This document shows, piece after piece, positions 29,900 to 41,356 of a stretch of DNA of 64,000 bases. The translations under genes were made by a program, and so were the position numbers. The notes beneath the pieces were generated by a model. It ran no database searches. It was given only the letters and a program-made list of their open reading frames with translations, and was not told where the DNA came from. Position 1 is the first letter of the stretch; the number at the start of each line of letters is the position of its first letter. The stretch comes from Prescottella defluvii (GTDB lineage Bacteria > Actinomycetota > Actinomycetes > Mycobacteriales > Mycobacteriaceae): the NCBI GenBank assembly GCA_029690005.1, contig CP121458.1, forward strand, positions 4,669,872 to 4,733,871, written 5' to 3'.

Positions 29900-30977
29900 G
29901 TGAATTCAGGCATGCCACCGGTGCCGTCCGCGGGTGTACCGACGGGACCACCCGCCGCCATCCAGGCGCACGGATTGTCGAAACAGTTCAAATCGGTTCA
30001 GGCCGTGTCGAATCTGAGCTTCGCCGTTCCGCAGGGCTCGATCACCGGGTTCCTCGGTCCCAACGGGTCCGGGAAGACGACGACCCTGCGGATGCTGCTC
30101 GGTCTCGTCCGGCCCACCGCGGGCAGTTCGACCGTGTTCGGTGTCCCGTTCAGCGCCATCGCCGAGCCGGCCCGCGCAGTCGGCGCGGTGCTCGATTCCC
30201 GCGGCCTTCACCCGAAACGCACTGCGCTCGACCACCTCCGGGTGTACGCATCGGCCATCGGCGTACCGGACGATCGCGCCCGGCAGGCGCTGCACCTCGT
30301 GGGGCTGTCCGAGGCCGCGGACCGCAAGGCCGGCACGTTCTCGCTCGGCATGCGGCAACGCCTGATCCTCGCGACTGCGCTGCTCGGTGATCCGCAGATT
30401 CTCGTGCTCGACGAACCGTCCAACGGACTAGATCCCGAGGGCATCGCGTGGCTGCGCGAGTTCCTCGTCGGCTTCGCCCGATCGGGTCGCACCGTCCTGA
30501 TCTCGAGCCACATGCTCCGCGAGGTGGAGCAGATGATCGATCACCTCGTAGTCGTCAGCCGCGGCGTCCTCGTCCACCAGGGCTCGATGGACCAGCTCCG
30601 CGCGAGCCACCGCGCCCGACTCCTCGTGGCCTGCTCCGACCCGGTGCGCCTGGCGACCGAACTCGCCTCCACCGGCGTCACCGACGTCCAGCACCTCCCG
30701 GACGGCCGCATCGCCGTCGCGGGGTCCGATCCGGCCGCCGTCGGACGGATCGCCGCAAACGCCGACGTCACCGTCTTCGGCGCCGCCACCGAGAACGTGG
30801 ACCTCGAGCAGGTGTTCCTCGCGATGACGTCGGGACAGTTCGCGGCGCCCACTCCCGCCGCCCCGCCGGGACGCTACGGTCCGCCGCCGGGGTACGGACC
30901 CCGCCCGGCTACGGGCCACCCGCCGGTTACCCACCCCGCCCGGCTACGGCCCCGGACCGAACGGAGTCGGCCAGTGA
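29900..30977 (+). CDS. ABC-2 type exporter ATP-binding protein
   Basis: GTG 29900 follows GGGGGA. Walker A is GFLGPNGSGKTTTLRMLLGL, the signature FSLGMRQRLILATALLGDP, Walker B ILVLDEPSNGLDPEG and the switch His VLISSHMLREVEQM. The C-terminus is a Gly/Pro/Tyr-rich tail (YGPPPGYG). In the phase carrying the ATPase the frame would run straight into the permease; moving by one base near 30900 and again near 30950 gives a normal stop TGA (30975-30977) that overlaps the permease GTG. Cytoplasmic, works with the following gene; cargo unknown. Confidence 0.82.
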
Positions 30978-31750
30978 CGACGAACCTGCTGCTGTCCGAG
31001 TTCCGCAAGGTCACCACCCTCAAGTTCTGGTGGGCACTCGGCCTCGCACCGCTTCTCGTCGGACTTCTCTCCGGCGCGATCAGCCTCCCGCTCATCTCCG
31101 GGATCGCCGACGAGGTCGGCGACGACGGAGTGAAGGCGGCCGTCGGTGCCATCGGACTCCTGGTGGCGCTCGCGCTCGTGTTCGTGTTCTCGGCGCTGTT
31201 CGGCGCTGTCAACGCCGGCACCGAGTACCGGCACAGCACGCTCACGACCACCTTCCTCACCACCCGCGGACGCGACAGCGTCGTGACCGCCAAGCTCCTG
31301 GTCAGCGCGCTCTTCGGCACGCTGTACTGCCTCGCCATCGAACTCGTCAGCGTCCCGGTGCTCTTCCTCGCCGGGTCGGGTGACGTCCGACTCGACGGGC
31401 AGATGACCGCGGTCCTCGTCGTCGGACTGGTCGCATCGATGCTGTGGGCCCTCATCGGTGCCGGGCTGGCGCTGCTGACCGCGTCGTCGATCGCGAGCAC
31501 CGTCACGATCGTCGTCTGGTACGTGATGGGCGAGGCGATAGTCCGGGCCATCCTCGGCGGGCTCCACCTCTCGTCGGTGGGTCAGTGGCTTCCGGGTTCG
31601 GTCACCGTCAGTGCGTTCGTCGGCATCGTCGACGAACACGCCCGCACGTCGGAGCCCGGCACGGCGTTGTCGCTGCTGTTCCTGGTCCTGTGGGCCGCCG
31701 CGGCGTGTGGTCTGGGCTGGTGGGCCACCCGGACCCGCGACATCACCTGA
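30974..31750 (+). CDS. ABC-2 type exporter permease
   Basis: 258 residues from GTG 30974, overlapping the ATPase stop (GTGA). Six hydrophobic segments are visible, including FWWALGLAPLLVGLLSGAI, AVGAIGLLVALALVFVFSAL and LSLLFLVLWAAAACGLGWW, with the typical ABC-2 soluble stretch NAGTEYRHSTLTTTFLTTRGRDSVVTAKLL. It forms the membrane channel for the adjacent ATPase. No binding protein is present, so export is expected; substrate unknown. Confidence 0.82.
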   Translation: MTTNLLLSEFRKVTTLKFWWALGLAPLLVGLLSGAISLPLISGIADEVGDDGVKAAVGAIGLLVALALVFVFSALFGAVNAGTEYRHSTLTTTFLTTRGRDSVVTAKLLVSALFGTLYCLAIELVSVPVLFLAGSGDVRLDGQMTAVLVVGLVASMLWALIGAGLALLTASSIASTVTIVVWYVMGEAIVRAILGGLHLSSVGQWLPGSVTVSAFVGIVDEHARTSEPGTALSLLFLVLWAAAACGLGWWATRTRDIT

Positions 31751-31762
31751 GCCGGTCCGCGC

Positions 31763-32649
31763 TCACTGGTCCGATCGGTGGATGCGGCGGATGACCCCGT
31801 CGAACCCGACGCTGAGATAACCCCTGGTGCCCTGCTCGTCGTTCGTCAGGTTCATCTCCACGATCGGCCCGCTCGCTCCGACGAGCACGTGCGCCGAGGT
31901 CGGGTTCTCGACCCGCAGGGTCCGGTCCGCTCCGGAGAACAGCCCGATCACGCGTGGCAGGTTCTGCCGGAGCGGAGCGAGATCGTTGGGAATCGCGTCA
32001 CTGCTGCGTGAGGTCGTGCCCTGGTCGGTGAGTTCTCCGGTACCGGCGGTGATTCGGTAGCCGTAGCTCTGGTCCTGGCCGGGCTTGCCGGAGATGGGCC
32101 GTTCGATCTCGGCGCGGTCAGGGTAGATCGTGATGCGGTCGACGACCAGGTCACCGAACTCGCGCTGGATGTCGTCGAGCATCTGCCCGAACCCCGCGAC
32201 CGTGAACAGTGCATTGCGGTCCGACGTCTCGGGCGACGCCCAGTTCCTTCCCGAGTCGGCGTCTTTCCCACCAGCGTCACGAACAGCAGCCCACCGACGA
32301 GCGCTGCCGCGGCCAGGAGGGCGGCCCGCCGCCGTTGTGCGGGTTTCGGCGGCGTCGACGCAGTGGGAGTCGACGCGGTGGAGGTCGTCGGCGCGGGCTG
32401 CGGGTCCGGGGGTCGCGCGAACCGTGTTCTCCCGACGATCTCGTCGGTGAGCTGCAGATCGCCCACGAGCCGGTCGAGTTCGTCGAGGGTCGCCGCGACG
32501 GTGGCGGATTCGACGCGCGCACTGTGTTCGTCGGGGCTCAACTGCCCGGTCTCGTACGCGGCGTCGAGGAGGGCGCGGGCGTCGGCCCGGTCGATGTCCC
32601 GAGCTCGTAACTGCACGGGCGTGGTGCGTCGGCGGCGGTTGGTCGCCAT
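31763..32649 (-). CDS. DUF1707 membrane protein (second of pair)
   Basis: Starts MATNRRRRTTPVQLRARDID. The N-terminal DUF1707 module (LRARDIDRADARALLDAAYETGQLSPDEHSARV) is followed by a Thr/Pro-rich linker, one membrane helix (AALLAAAALVGGLLFVTLVG) and an external domain of about 140 residues (MLDDIQREFGDLVVDRITIYP, ending YLSVGFDGVIRRIHRSDQ). The first codon lies 3 bp after the stop of its paralogue, so the pair is an operon. One shift lies near 32220. Function of DUF1707 proteins is unknown; topology suggests a cytoplasmic N-terminus with a surface sensor or lipid-binding domain. Confidence 0.75.
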
Positions 32650-32651
32650 GG

Positions 32652-33506
32652 TCACCCCTGTTTTGCGGTCTGGACTTCGACGATCTCGCCGCCGAATGTC
32701 GCCGTCACGCTCCCCCTGGACTCGTCGTTGTCGACGACGTAGACGGTGACGCGCGGCTGGCCGTCGTAGGCGCGGATCGCGACGAGATCGATCCGCCCGC
32801 TGGGCCGATTCACCAGCTCGCGCGCATTGGCGATGACGGTACCGATGCGGTCGGCGTCGAGCTGAGCGAGGTCGACCGTCTGCTGATCCCGATCCCGGGG
32901 ACCGGGCAGGTTGGTCGACTGCTCGAATCCGCCGCTGAACCGCCACCGCAGGTAGCGGTGCGGCTGGTTGGGGACCATACGCACGACGATGGCATTGTCG
33001 CGGTACAGATCGACATCGTCGGCGATCGTGTCGTGGAACTGCAGTTCGAACAATCGCACGAACTCGCGGATGCCATCGGCGGTGTGCAGATCGATCGGCT
33101 CGACCGCGATCGGGTCCGGCTCACCGGCCGCCGCGGGCTGGGCAGCTGTCGATCCCGACGCGCCGGTCGACCGGTCCCCGACAGCACTGCTGGACAGCAG
33201 GTAGACGACGACGCCGCAGACCACCGCCACACCGATCACCGCGGCCAGGACGAGGCCGAGGCGGCGCGACTGTCCGGCCTCGTCGGCGGGCTGCTCCTGG
33301 GACTCGCGAAGGTGGTCGGGGACCTGCAGATCCTCGGTGAGCGCCCACAGATCGCCGAGCGTCTCCGCGTGCATCGCGGCCGCGGTGCGGGCCTCGTAGT
33401 CGTCGACACCGAGCTGACCGTCGCCGTACGCGGCGTCGAGCAGGCTGCAGGTCTGCGCGCGGTCGATGTCCCGCGCCCGGGTCTTGGGTGATCTTGAATC
33501 GGGCAC
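32652..33506 (-). CDS. DUF1707 membrane protein (first of pair)
   Basis: An intact 284-residue protein from GTG 33506 (PDSRSPKTRARDIDRAQTCSLLDAAYGDGQL). It has the DUF1707 module at residues 8-60, a membrane helix (LGLVLAAVIGVAVVCGVVVYLLSSS) around 90, a Ser/Ala linker and an external domain with LHTADGIREFVRLFELQFHD and DLVAIRAYDGQPRVTVYVVDNDE. It shares architecture with the following gene, so the two probably arose by duplication and may form a complex. It is divergent from the ABC exporter, 88 bp away. Confidence 0.78.
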   Translation of the reverse strand: MPDSRSPKTRARDIDRAQTCSLLDAAYGDGQLGVDDYEARTAAAMHAETLGDLWALTEDLQVPDHLRESQEQPADEAGQSRRLGLVLAAVIGVAVVCGVVVYLLSSSAVGDRSTGASGSTAAQPAAAGEPDPIAVEPIDLHTADGIREFVRLFELQFHDTIADDVDLYRDNAIVVRMVPNQPHRYLRWRFSGGFEQSTNLPGPRDRDQQTVDLAQLDADRIGTVIANARELVNRPSGRIDLVAIRAYDGQPRVTVYVVDNDESRGSVTATFGGEIVEVQTAKQG

Positions 33507-33594
33507 GCCCCGATCCTAGGAAACGCCCTGCGACAGAAACCATCGGCGCCGAGGCGACCGAGGGTGTCCGGACCGCGGACTACCGTTGGCGGCG

Positions 33595-36500
33595 ATGGCT
33601 ACACAGGACGTGACAAGGGCGGCGGACAGTCGCCGCGGCTGGATGCGACGACTCGGCGCCGAGTGCTGGAACCACCGCCGTACCGCGGTCGGCGCGCTCA
33701 CCGTGACGGTGATCGCCGCGGTCATCGACATCGTGTTCCCGCTGCTGACGAAAGTCGCCCTCGACGCGGCATCGGCCGGCGAATCCACCGCGACAAAGGT
33801 CATCGCGGTGATCGCGGTGCTCATCGCCGTCCTCGCCTGCGTCCGCTTCGCGTGCCAGTACGGGCGTCGGATGCTCGCCGGGCGGCTCTCGCTGGACGTC
33901 CAGCACGACCTGCGGCTGGGGCTGCTCGGTTCGCTGCAGCGCCTCGACGGCCGCGGCCAGGACCAGATCCGGACCGGCCAGGTGGTGTCCCGCTCGATCA
34001 CCGACCTGCAGCTGGTGCAGGGCCTGCTCGCGATGGTCCCGATGTCGGCCGGCGTGGTGCTGCAGTTCGCGCTCGCGCTGGTGATCATGGCGTGGCTGTC
34101 GCCGCTGCTGACGGTGGTCGCGCTCGTCGTGGTGCCCGCTGTCGCGCTGGTGGTGTACCTGGTCCGGCCGACGCTGTTCGCGGCGACGTGGTCGGCGCAG
34201 CAGCGCGCCGCCGACCTCGCGCAGCACGTCGAGGAGACCGTGACCGGTGTCCGCGTGGTCAAGGGCTTCGGGCAGGAGTCCCGTGCGGTGGACCAGCTCG
34301 AGGGCCTCGGCCGCACCCTCTACGCAGAACGGATGCGCGCGGCGCGGATCAACGCGCGGTTCGCGCCGTCGATGGCGGCCCTCCCCCAGCTCGGCTTGGT
34401 CGGCGTCATCGCCCTCGGCGGCGTGCTCGCGCTGCACGGCTCGATCACCGTCGGCACCTTCCTCGCCTTCGCGACCTACGTCGCGACGATGACCGCCGCC
34501 ACCCGGACGCTGTCGCAGGTCGTGATCATGGCGCAGCTGTCGCGCGCGGCCGTCGAGCGCGTCTACGAGGTGATCGACACCGAGCCCGACGTGTCCGATC
34601 CGCCGCACCCGGCCGATCTCCCAGACGGCCCGCTCGGCGTCCAGCTGCGCGACGTCTTCTTCGGCTTCGAGGACGGGCGCGACGTCCTGACCGGCCTCGA
34701 CCTGACGATCGCCCCCGGCGAATCCGTCGCGGTCGTGGGCCCGGCGGGCTCCGGCAAGACCGCGCTCTCGCTGCTCCTGCCCCGCTTCTACACGCCGGCC
34801 TCCGGGACCGTGGCGCTCACGAGCGAGGGACGCAGCTTCGACGTCTCCGAGCTGCGCGCCGAACAGTTGCGCGAGGCTGTGGGTCTCGTGTTCGACGAGC
34901 CGTTCCTGTTCTCGGACACGATCGCCGCCAACATCGCGCTCGGTCGCCCCGACGCCAGCGCCGAGGAGATCCGCATCGCCGCGAAGCTCGCGCAGGCCGA
35001 CGAGTTCATCTCCGCACTGTCCGACGGCTACGACACGGTCGTCGGCGAACGGGGCTGACGCTGTCGGGCGGCCAGCGCCAGCGCGTCGCGCTGGCCCGCG
35101 CCCTGCTCGTCGATCCGCGGGTGTTGATCCTGGACGACGCGACGTCGGCGGTGGACGCGGGCACCGAGGCGACGATCTTCGACGCGTTGCGGGACGATCG
35201 CCACCGCACGACGCTGATCCTCGCTCACCGCCGCTCGACCCTCACCCTCGCCGACCGTGTCGCGGTCCTCGACGGCGGCCGGATCATCGACATCGGCACC
35301 GTCGACGAACTCGACGAGCGGTGCCCGCTGTTCCGGACGCTGCTGTCCGCGCCGGACCCGCTCGACGTCGGGCCGGACGGAGAGGTCACCACGCCGGTGG
35401 TCGAGCCGACCGAAGCGCAACTGTGGCCCGATGTCGCGGCGGACGACGAGGCCGGTGTCGGCGCACCGTCCGATCCCGGCCGCCCCGGTGGCCACGGCGG
35501 TGGCGGCCACGGCGGCGGCGGGCACATGGCCGGCGCGCTCGGCGGGGTGGCCGCGACTCCGGAATTGAAGCGGGCCGTCGATGCCCTCCCGCCGGCGGAC
35601 GAGGACCGCACACCGACACCGCCCAGCTTCGCCGCGACGACTCCGAGTTCCGGCTCGGCCCCTTGCTCCACCCGGTGCGCTGGCTCCTCGCCGGTGTCGT
35701 GGTGTGCCTGGCCCTGGACTCGCTGATCGGCATCACGTTCCCGTCGATCGTTCGCTACGCGATCGATCACGGCGTGGTCCCCGCCGACTACGGCCCGCTG
35801 TGGGCGGCCACCGCCGTCGGAACCACGCTGGCCCTCGTCGGCTGGCTCGTCGTGGCGGTCCTCACGGTGATCACCGCGCGGGCCGGCGAGCGGGTGCTGT
35901 TCGGGCTGCGGGTGCGCAGCTACGCACACCTGCAGCGGCTCGGCCTGGACTACTACGAGCGCGAACTGTCCGGCCGAATCATGACGCGCATGACCACGGA
36001 CGTCGACGCGCTGTCGTCGTTCATCCAGACGGGCCTGTCGACCGCGGTCGTCGCGCTGCTCACCCTCGTGGGGATCGCGGTGGCGCTGCTCGTGACCGAC
36101 GTGACGCTGGCGCTGGTCGCGCTCGCGGCGCTGCTCCCGCTGACCGTCGCGACCCTCGTGTTCCGCCGCGTGTCCGGCGCCGCGTACAGCGTGTCCCGGG
36201 AGCGGATCTCGCTGGTCAACGCCGAGTTCCAGGAGAACATCGCGGGTCTGAGGGCGGCCCAGGCGTACCGGCGCGAGGAGTTCGCCGCGCGGCGGTTCGC
36301 CGAGCGCGCCGACAGCTACCGCCGCAGCCGGATGCGGTCGCAGCGCGCGATCTCGGTGTACTTCCCGTTCATCACGCTGCTGTCCGATCTGGCGCTCGCG
36401 GCGGTCGTGTTCGTCGGCGCGCAGCGCGTCGCCGACGGCGCCACCACCGCCGGCACGCTGGTCGCGTTCGTGCTGTACCTGGGTCTGTTGTTCGGTCCGA

Positions 36501-37424
36501 TCCAGCAGCTGTCGCAGGTGTTCGATGGCTACCAGCAGGCCGACGTCGGCCTGCGCCGGATCGCCGACCTGCTCGCGACACCGAGTTCGATCGAGACGGC
36601 CGACCTGGGCGACACCGTGCCCATCGCGGGTCACCTGCGCGGCGACGTCGCCTTCGACGACGTCAGCTTCCGCTACCAGGGCGCCGAATCCGACGCCCTC
36701 AGCGACATCGACCTGCGCATCCCGGCCGGCACCACGGTCGCGCTGGTGGGCCGCACCGGTGCCGGCAAGTCGACGGTGGTCAAGCTGCTCGCGCGCTTCT
36801 ACGACCCGACGTCCGGCTCGGTCCGGGTCGACGAAGAGGACCTGCGGCGCTATCCGCTGCACGGCTACCGGGACGTCTCGGCGTCGTCCCACAGGAGGCG
36901 CACCTGTTCACCGGCACCGTCGCGAGCAACATCGCCTACGGCCGACCGGATGCGACCCGCGAGCAGATCGAGGCCGCGGCGCGTTCGGTCGGCGCGCTGC
37001 CGACCATCGCGGCTCTGCCCGGGGCACGAATCAGCCGATCGGGGAACGCGGGCAGGGGCTGTCAGCGGGCCAGCGTCAGCTGATCGCGCTCGCCCGCGCC
37101 GAGATGGTCGATCCGGACCTTCTGTTGCTCGACGAGGCGACCGCGACACTCGATCCGGCGACCGAGCGACTGGTCCTCGAATCGAACCGAATGGTCACTC
37201 GACGGCGCACGTCAGTGGTGGTCGCGCACCGTCTCGCGACCGCCGCTCGGTCCGATTTCATCGTGGTCGTCGACAAGGGTCGTATCGTGGAAACCGGTGC
37301 TCACGACACCCTTCGATGCGCGGGTGGACATTACGCGCGGCTCTGTGATGCAACGGAGAGTGAACAGGGGAATAATTCGTCGGCGAGAACCGTCATCGAT
37401 GGTGACCCCATCGCAACAATGTGA
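33595..37424 (+). CDS. Full-length ABC exporter in one chain (TMD-NBD-TMD-NBD)
   Basis: About 1,277 codons, the layout of mycobacterial Rv0194-type multidrug exporters. Half 1: six helices, Walker A VVGPAGSGKTALSLLL, signature LTLSGGQRQRVALARALL, Walker B VLILDDATSAVD. A Gly/His linker (GGHGGGGHGGGGHM) near codon 640 leads to half 2: helices, Walker A LVGRTGAGKSTVVKLL, signature LSAGQRQLIALARAE, Walker B LLLLDEATATLD. The catalytic Glu is Asp in NBD1 and the signature is altered in NBD2, so one of the two ATP sites is probably degenerate, as in heterodimeric exporters. Frames change near 35055, 35625, 36885 and 37025. It acts in the cytoplasmic membrane; substrate unknown. Confidence 0.8.
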
Positions 37425-37535
37425 GACAGCCGACACGCGACGGACCGGATGCCCGGGCTCGACGCGCGGAGGCTAGCCTCATGTGTATAGGCGCTCTGAT
37501 CGGTACCGAAGAAAGAAACGAGGCGAACACCTGCC

Positions 37536-40500
37536 GTGAGCAGCAGCTCTACTTCCCAGTTCGGACAGAACCAGTGGTTGGTTGACGAGATGTACCAACG
37601 CTTCCAGGATGATCCCTCATCCGTGGACGCAAGTTGGCACGAGTTTCTGACGGATTACTCGCCCGATGCGGCGAACGCGACCGGGAACGGCGAGGCGCTC
37701 GGCGCCGGTGATGTCGCCACCAAGGCCGCGAACGGTGCCGCAGTTCCGGCGCCTGCCGCAGCTCCCGCGCCCGCTCCGGCACCGGCTCCCAAGGCGGCCA
37801 CCCCGCCTCCGGCTCCGGCCGCCCCGCCCGCGCCCAAGCCGGCTGCCGCCCCGAAGCCCGCTGCTGCTCCCAAGCCGGCTGCCGCCGAAGCCCCCGACTC
37901 AGGACACCAACCAGGTCCTGCGCGGCGCGGCTGCCACGGTGGCCCGCAACATGTCGGCCTCGCTCACGATCCCGACCGCGACCAGCGTCCGCGCTGTCCC
38001 CGCGAAGTTGATGTTCGACAACCGCATCGTCGTCAACAACCACCTCGCCCGTACCCGCGGCGGCAAGGTCTCGTTCACCCACATCCTCGGTTACGCGATC
38101 GTGCAGGCGGTCAAGGCGTTCCCGAACATGAACCGGCACTTCGCCGAGATCGACGGCAAGCCGAACGTCGTCACCCCGGCGAACACCAACCTCGGCCTGG
38201 CGATCGACCTGCCGGGCAAGAACGGCAGCCGTTCGCTCGTCGTCGCGGCGATCAAGGGCTGCGAGTCGATGAACTTCGTGCAGTTCTACGGCGCGTACGA
38301 GGACATCGTCCGCCGCGCGCGTGACGGCAAGCTCACCGCCGAGGACTTCTCCGGCGTCACGATCTCGCTGACCAACCCCGGCGGCATCGGCACCGTGCAC
38401 TCGGTGCCGCGTCTCATGCAGGGCCAGGGCGCGATCATCGGCGCCGGTGCGATGGAGTACCCGGCCGAGTTCCAGGGCGCGAGCGACGAGCGCATCGCGG
38501 ACATGGGCGTCGGCAAGCTGATGACCCTGACCTCGACCTACGATCACCGGATCATCCAGGGCGCCGAGTCCGGCGACTTCCTGCGCACGATCCACAACCT
38601 GCTGATCAGCGACGAGTTCTACGACGAGATCTTCCACTCGCTGCACATTCCTTACGAGCCGGTCCGCTGGCGCAAGGACGTGCCGGAGGGCGCGGTCGAC
38701 AAGAGCACCCGCGTGCTCGAGATGATCGCCGCGTACCGCAACCGCGGTCACCTGATGGCAGACACGGATCCCCTGCAGTTCGTCAAGGACAAGTTCCGTA
38801 GCCACCCCGACCTCGACGTCACGAGCCACGGCCTGACCCTGTGGGACCTGGATCGCGAGTTCAACGTCGGCGGCTTCCACGGCCAGTCCCGCATGAAGCT
38901 GCGCGACGTCCTGTCGATCCTGCGCGACGCGTACGCCCGCCACATCGGTGTCGAGTACACGCACATCCTCGAGCCCGAGCAGCAGGCATGGCTGCAGGAG
39001 CGCGTCGAGGCCAAGCACGTCAAGCCGACCGTCGCGCAGCAGAAGTACATCCTGAGCAAGCTCAACGCCGCAGAGGCGTTCGAGACCTTCCTGCAGACCA
39101 AGTACGTCGGTCAGAAGCGCTTCTCGCTCGAGGGCGCCGAGTCCGTCATCCCGATGATGGACGCGATCATCGACCAGGCCGCCGAGCACAGCCTCGACGA
39201 GGTCGTCATCGGCATGCCGCACCGTGGTCGCCTCAACGTGCTGGCGAACATCGTCGGCAAGCCGTACTCGAAGATCTTCACCGAGTTCGAGGGCAACATG
39301 AACCCGGCGGCCGCGCACGGCTCCGGTGACGTGAAGTACCACCTGGGCGCCGAGGGCACCTACATCCAGATGTTCGGCGAGAACGACATCAAGGTGTCGC
39401 TCACCGCGAACCCGTCGCACCTCGAGGCGGTCGACCCGGTCCTCGAGGGCCTGGTCCGCGCGAAGCAGGACATCCTCGACAAGGGCCAGGACGGCTTCAC
39501 CGTCATGCCACTGATGCTGCACGGTGACGCGGCGTTCGCCGGTCAGGGTGTCGTTGCCGAGACCCTGAACCTGGCGCTGCTGCGCGGCTACCGCACCGGC
39601 GGCACCGTGCACGTGGTCGTCAACAACCAGGTCGGCTTCACCACCGCGCCGGAGCACTCGCGTTCGTCCGAGTACTGCACCGACGTCGCGAAGATGATCG
39701 GCGCGCCGATCTTCCACGTGAACGGCGACGACCCCGAGGCCTGTGTCTGGGTCGCGCAGCTGGCCGTCGACTTCCGTGAGAAGTTCGGCAAGGACGTCGT
39801 GATCGACCTCATCTGCTACCGCCGTCGCGGCCACAACGAGGGCGACGACCCGTCGATGACGCAGCCGGCGATGTACGACCTGATCGACACCAAGCGCAGC
39901 GTCCGCAAGAGCTACACCGAGGCCCTGATCGGCCGCGGCGACATCTCGATGAAGGAAGCCGAAGACGCCCTGCGTGACTACCAGGGCCAGCTGGAGCGGG
40001 TGTTCAACGAGGTCCGCGAGCTCGAGAAGTTCAAGCCGGAACCGTCGGAGTCGGTCGAGCTGGACCAGACCCCGCCGGCACGCCTCACCACCGCGGTCGA
40101 CGCCGCGACGCTCGCCCGCATCGGCGACGCGTTCGTCAACGTCCCCGAGGGCTTCACGGTGCACCCGCGCGTCAAGCCGGTCATCGAGAAGCGTCACGAG
40201 ATGTCCCGCGAGGGCAAGGTCGACTGGGCGTTCGCCGAGCTGCTCGCGTTCGGTTCGCTGGTCGAGCAGGGCGCCCTGGTGCGCCTGGCCGGCCAGGACT
40301 CGCGCCGCGGCACGTTCACGCAGCGCCACTCGGTGCTCATCGACCGCAAGACCGGCGACGAGTACAACCCGATCGCGCAGATCGCCGCGGACGCCGACAA
40401 CGGCGGCAAGTTCATGGTCTACGACTCGGCGCTCACCGAGTTCGCGGGCCTCGGCTTCGAGTACGGCTACTCGGTCGGCAACCCGACGCACTGGTGCTGT

Positions 40501-41277
40501 GGGAGGCGCAGTTCGGCGACTTCGTCAACGGCGCCCAGACCATCATCGACGAGTTCATCTCGTCCGGTGAGGCCAAGTGGGGCCAGCTGTCCGACGTCGT
40601 GCTGCTGCTGCCGCACGGCCACGAGGGCCAGGGCCCGGACCACACGTCGGGTCGCATCGAGCGGTTCCTGCAGCTGTGCGCCGAGGGCTCGATGACGGTC
40701 GCGATGCCGTCGACCCCGGCCAGCTACTTCCACCTGCTGCGTCGTCACCACCTGGACGGCATCCGCCGCCCGCTCGTGGTGTTCACTCCGAAGTCGATGC
40801 TGCGCAACAAGGCCGCGGTCAGCAACCTTCGAGGACTTCACCACCGGCAAGTTCCGTTCGGTGTTCGAGGAGCCGTCGTACGAGGCGCAGGGCGGCGACC
40901 GCGACAAGGTCAAGCGCGTGCTGCTGACGTCCGGCAAGATCTACTGGGAGCTGCTGGCCAAGAAGCAGAAGGAGAACCGCGACGACGTCGCGATCGTCCG
41001 GATCGAGCAGCTGTACCCGATCCCGCGTCGCCGCATCGCGGAGACCCTGGACCGCTACCCGAACGTGAACGAGTTCTTCTGGGTCCAGGAGGAGCCGGCG
41101 AACCAGGGTGCATGGCCGTTCCTCGGCCTGGCCCTGCCGGAGTTGCTGCCCGAGAAGCTCGCGGGCATCAAGCGCGTCTCGCGTCGCGCGATGTCGGCAC
41201 CGTCGTCGGGCTCGAGCAAGGTCCACGCTGTCGAGCAGCAGGAGATCATCGACTCGGCGTTCACGCCCACGAAGTGA
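37536..41277 (+). CDS. kgd: Multifunctional 2-oxoglutarate decarboxylase/dehydrogenase E1-E2 protein
   Basis: GTG 37536. About 1,247 codons: a short E1 N-terminal tag ([21 protein letters not shown]), an Ala/Pro/Lys-rich linker, a succinyltransferase-like E2 domain with [19 protein letters not shown], then the ThDP-dependent E1 part ([52 protein letters not shown] and [22 protein letters not shown]). This fused layout is that of mycobacterial Kgd/OdhA, which decarboxylates 2-oxoglutarate in the TCA cycle and forms the ODH complex. Frames change near 37895, 40495 and 40832, the last where CTCGAG reads CTTCGAG. A strong terminator follows. The 111 bp upstream hold the promoter. Confidence 0.93.
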
Positions 41278-41304
41278 TCTGCCTGAACGGCTGAGACACG
41301 TAGA

Positions 41305-41341
41305 ACCGGCCCGCCCACTCTCTACGAGTGGGCGGGCCGGT
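41305..41341 (+). terminator. Terminator after kgd
   Basis: A perfect 16-bp stem (41305-41320 with 41326-41341), 5-nt loop TCTAC, 28 bp after the kgd stop and 16 bp before the end of the convergent LLM gene, so it may be bidirectional. Confidence 0.85.
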
Positions 41342-41356
41342 CCCGTTTCCAGCTCC

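Noticed and set aside
29837..31750. A fused ATPase-permease protein as one 637-residue chain
   Set aside because: Shifting by one base in the Gly/Pro/Tyr-rich tail gives a normal stop overlapping the permease GTG. The fusion frame is probably created by sequence errors.
35495..35530. Gly/His repeat in the ABC exporter as a possible DNA repeat element
   Set aside because: It is an in-frame linker between the two halves of the transporter.
35225..36892. A 555-residue minus-strand frame inside the ABC exporter
   Set aside because: Antisense shadow, rich in Arg, Gln, Gly and Asp, with no known motif; the plus strand encodes conserved ABC motifs.
37549..40491. A 980-residue open frame on the minus strand inside kgd
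   Set aside because: It is the antisense shadow of a GC-rich, strongly coding gene. Its sequence is a low-complexity run of Leu, Val, Arg, Asp and Glu, with no domain, while kgd on the plus strand is unmistakable.
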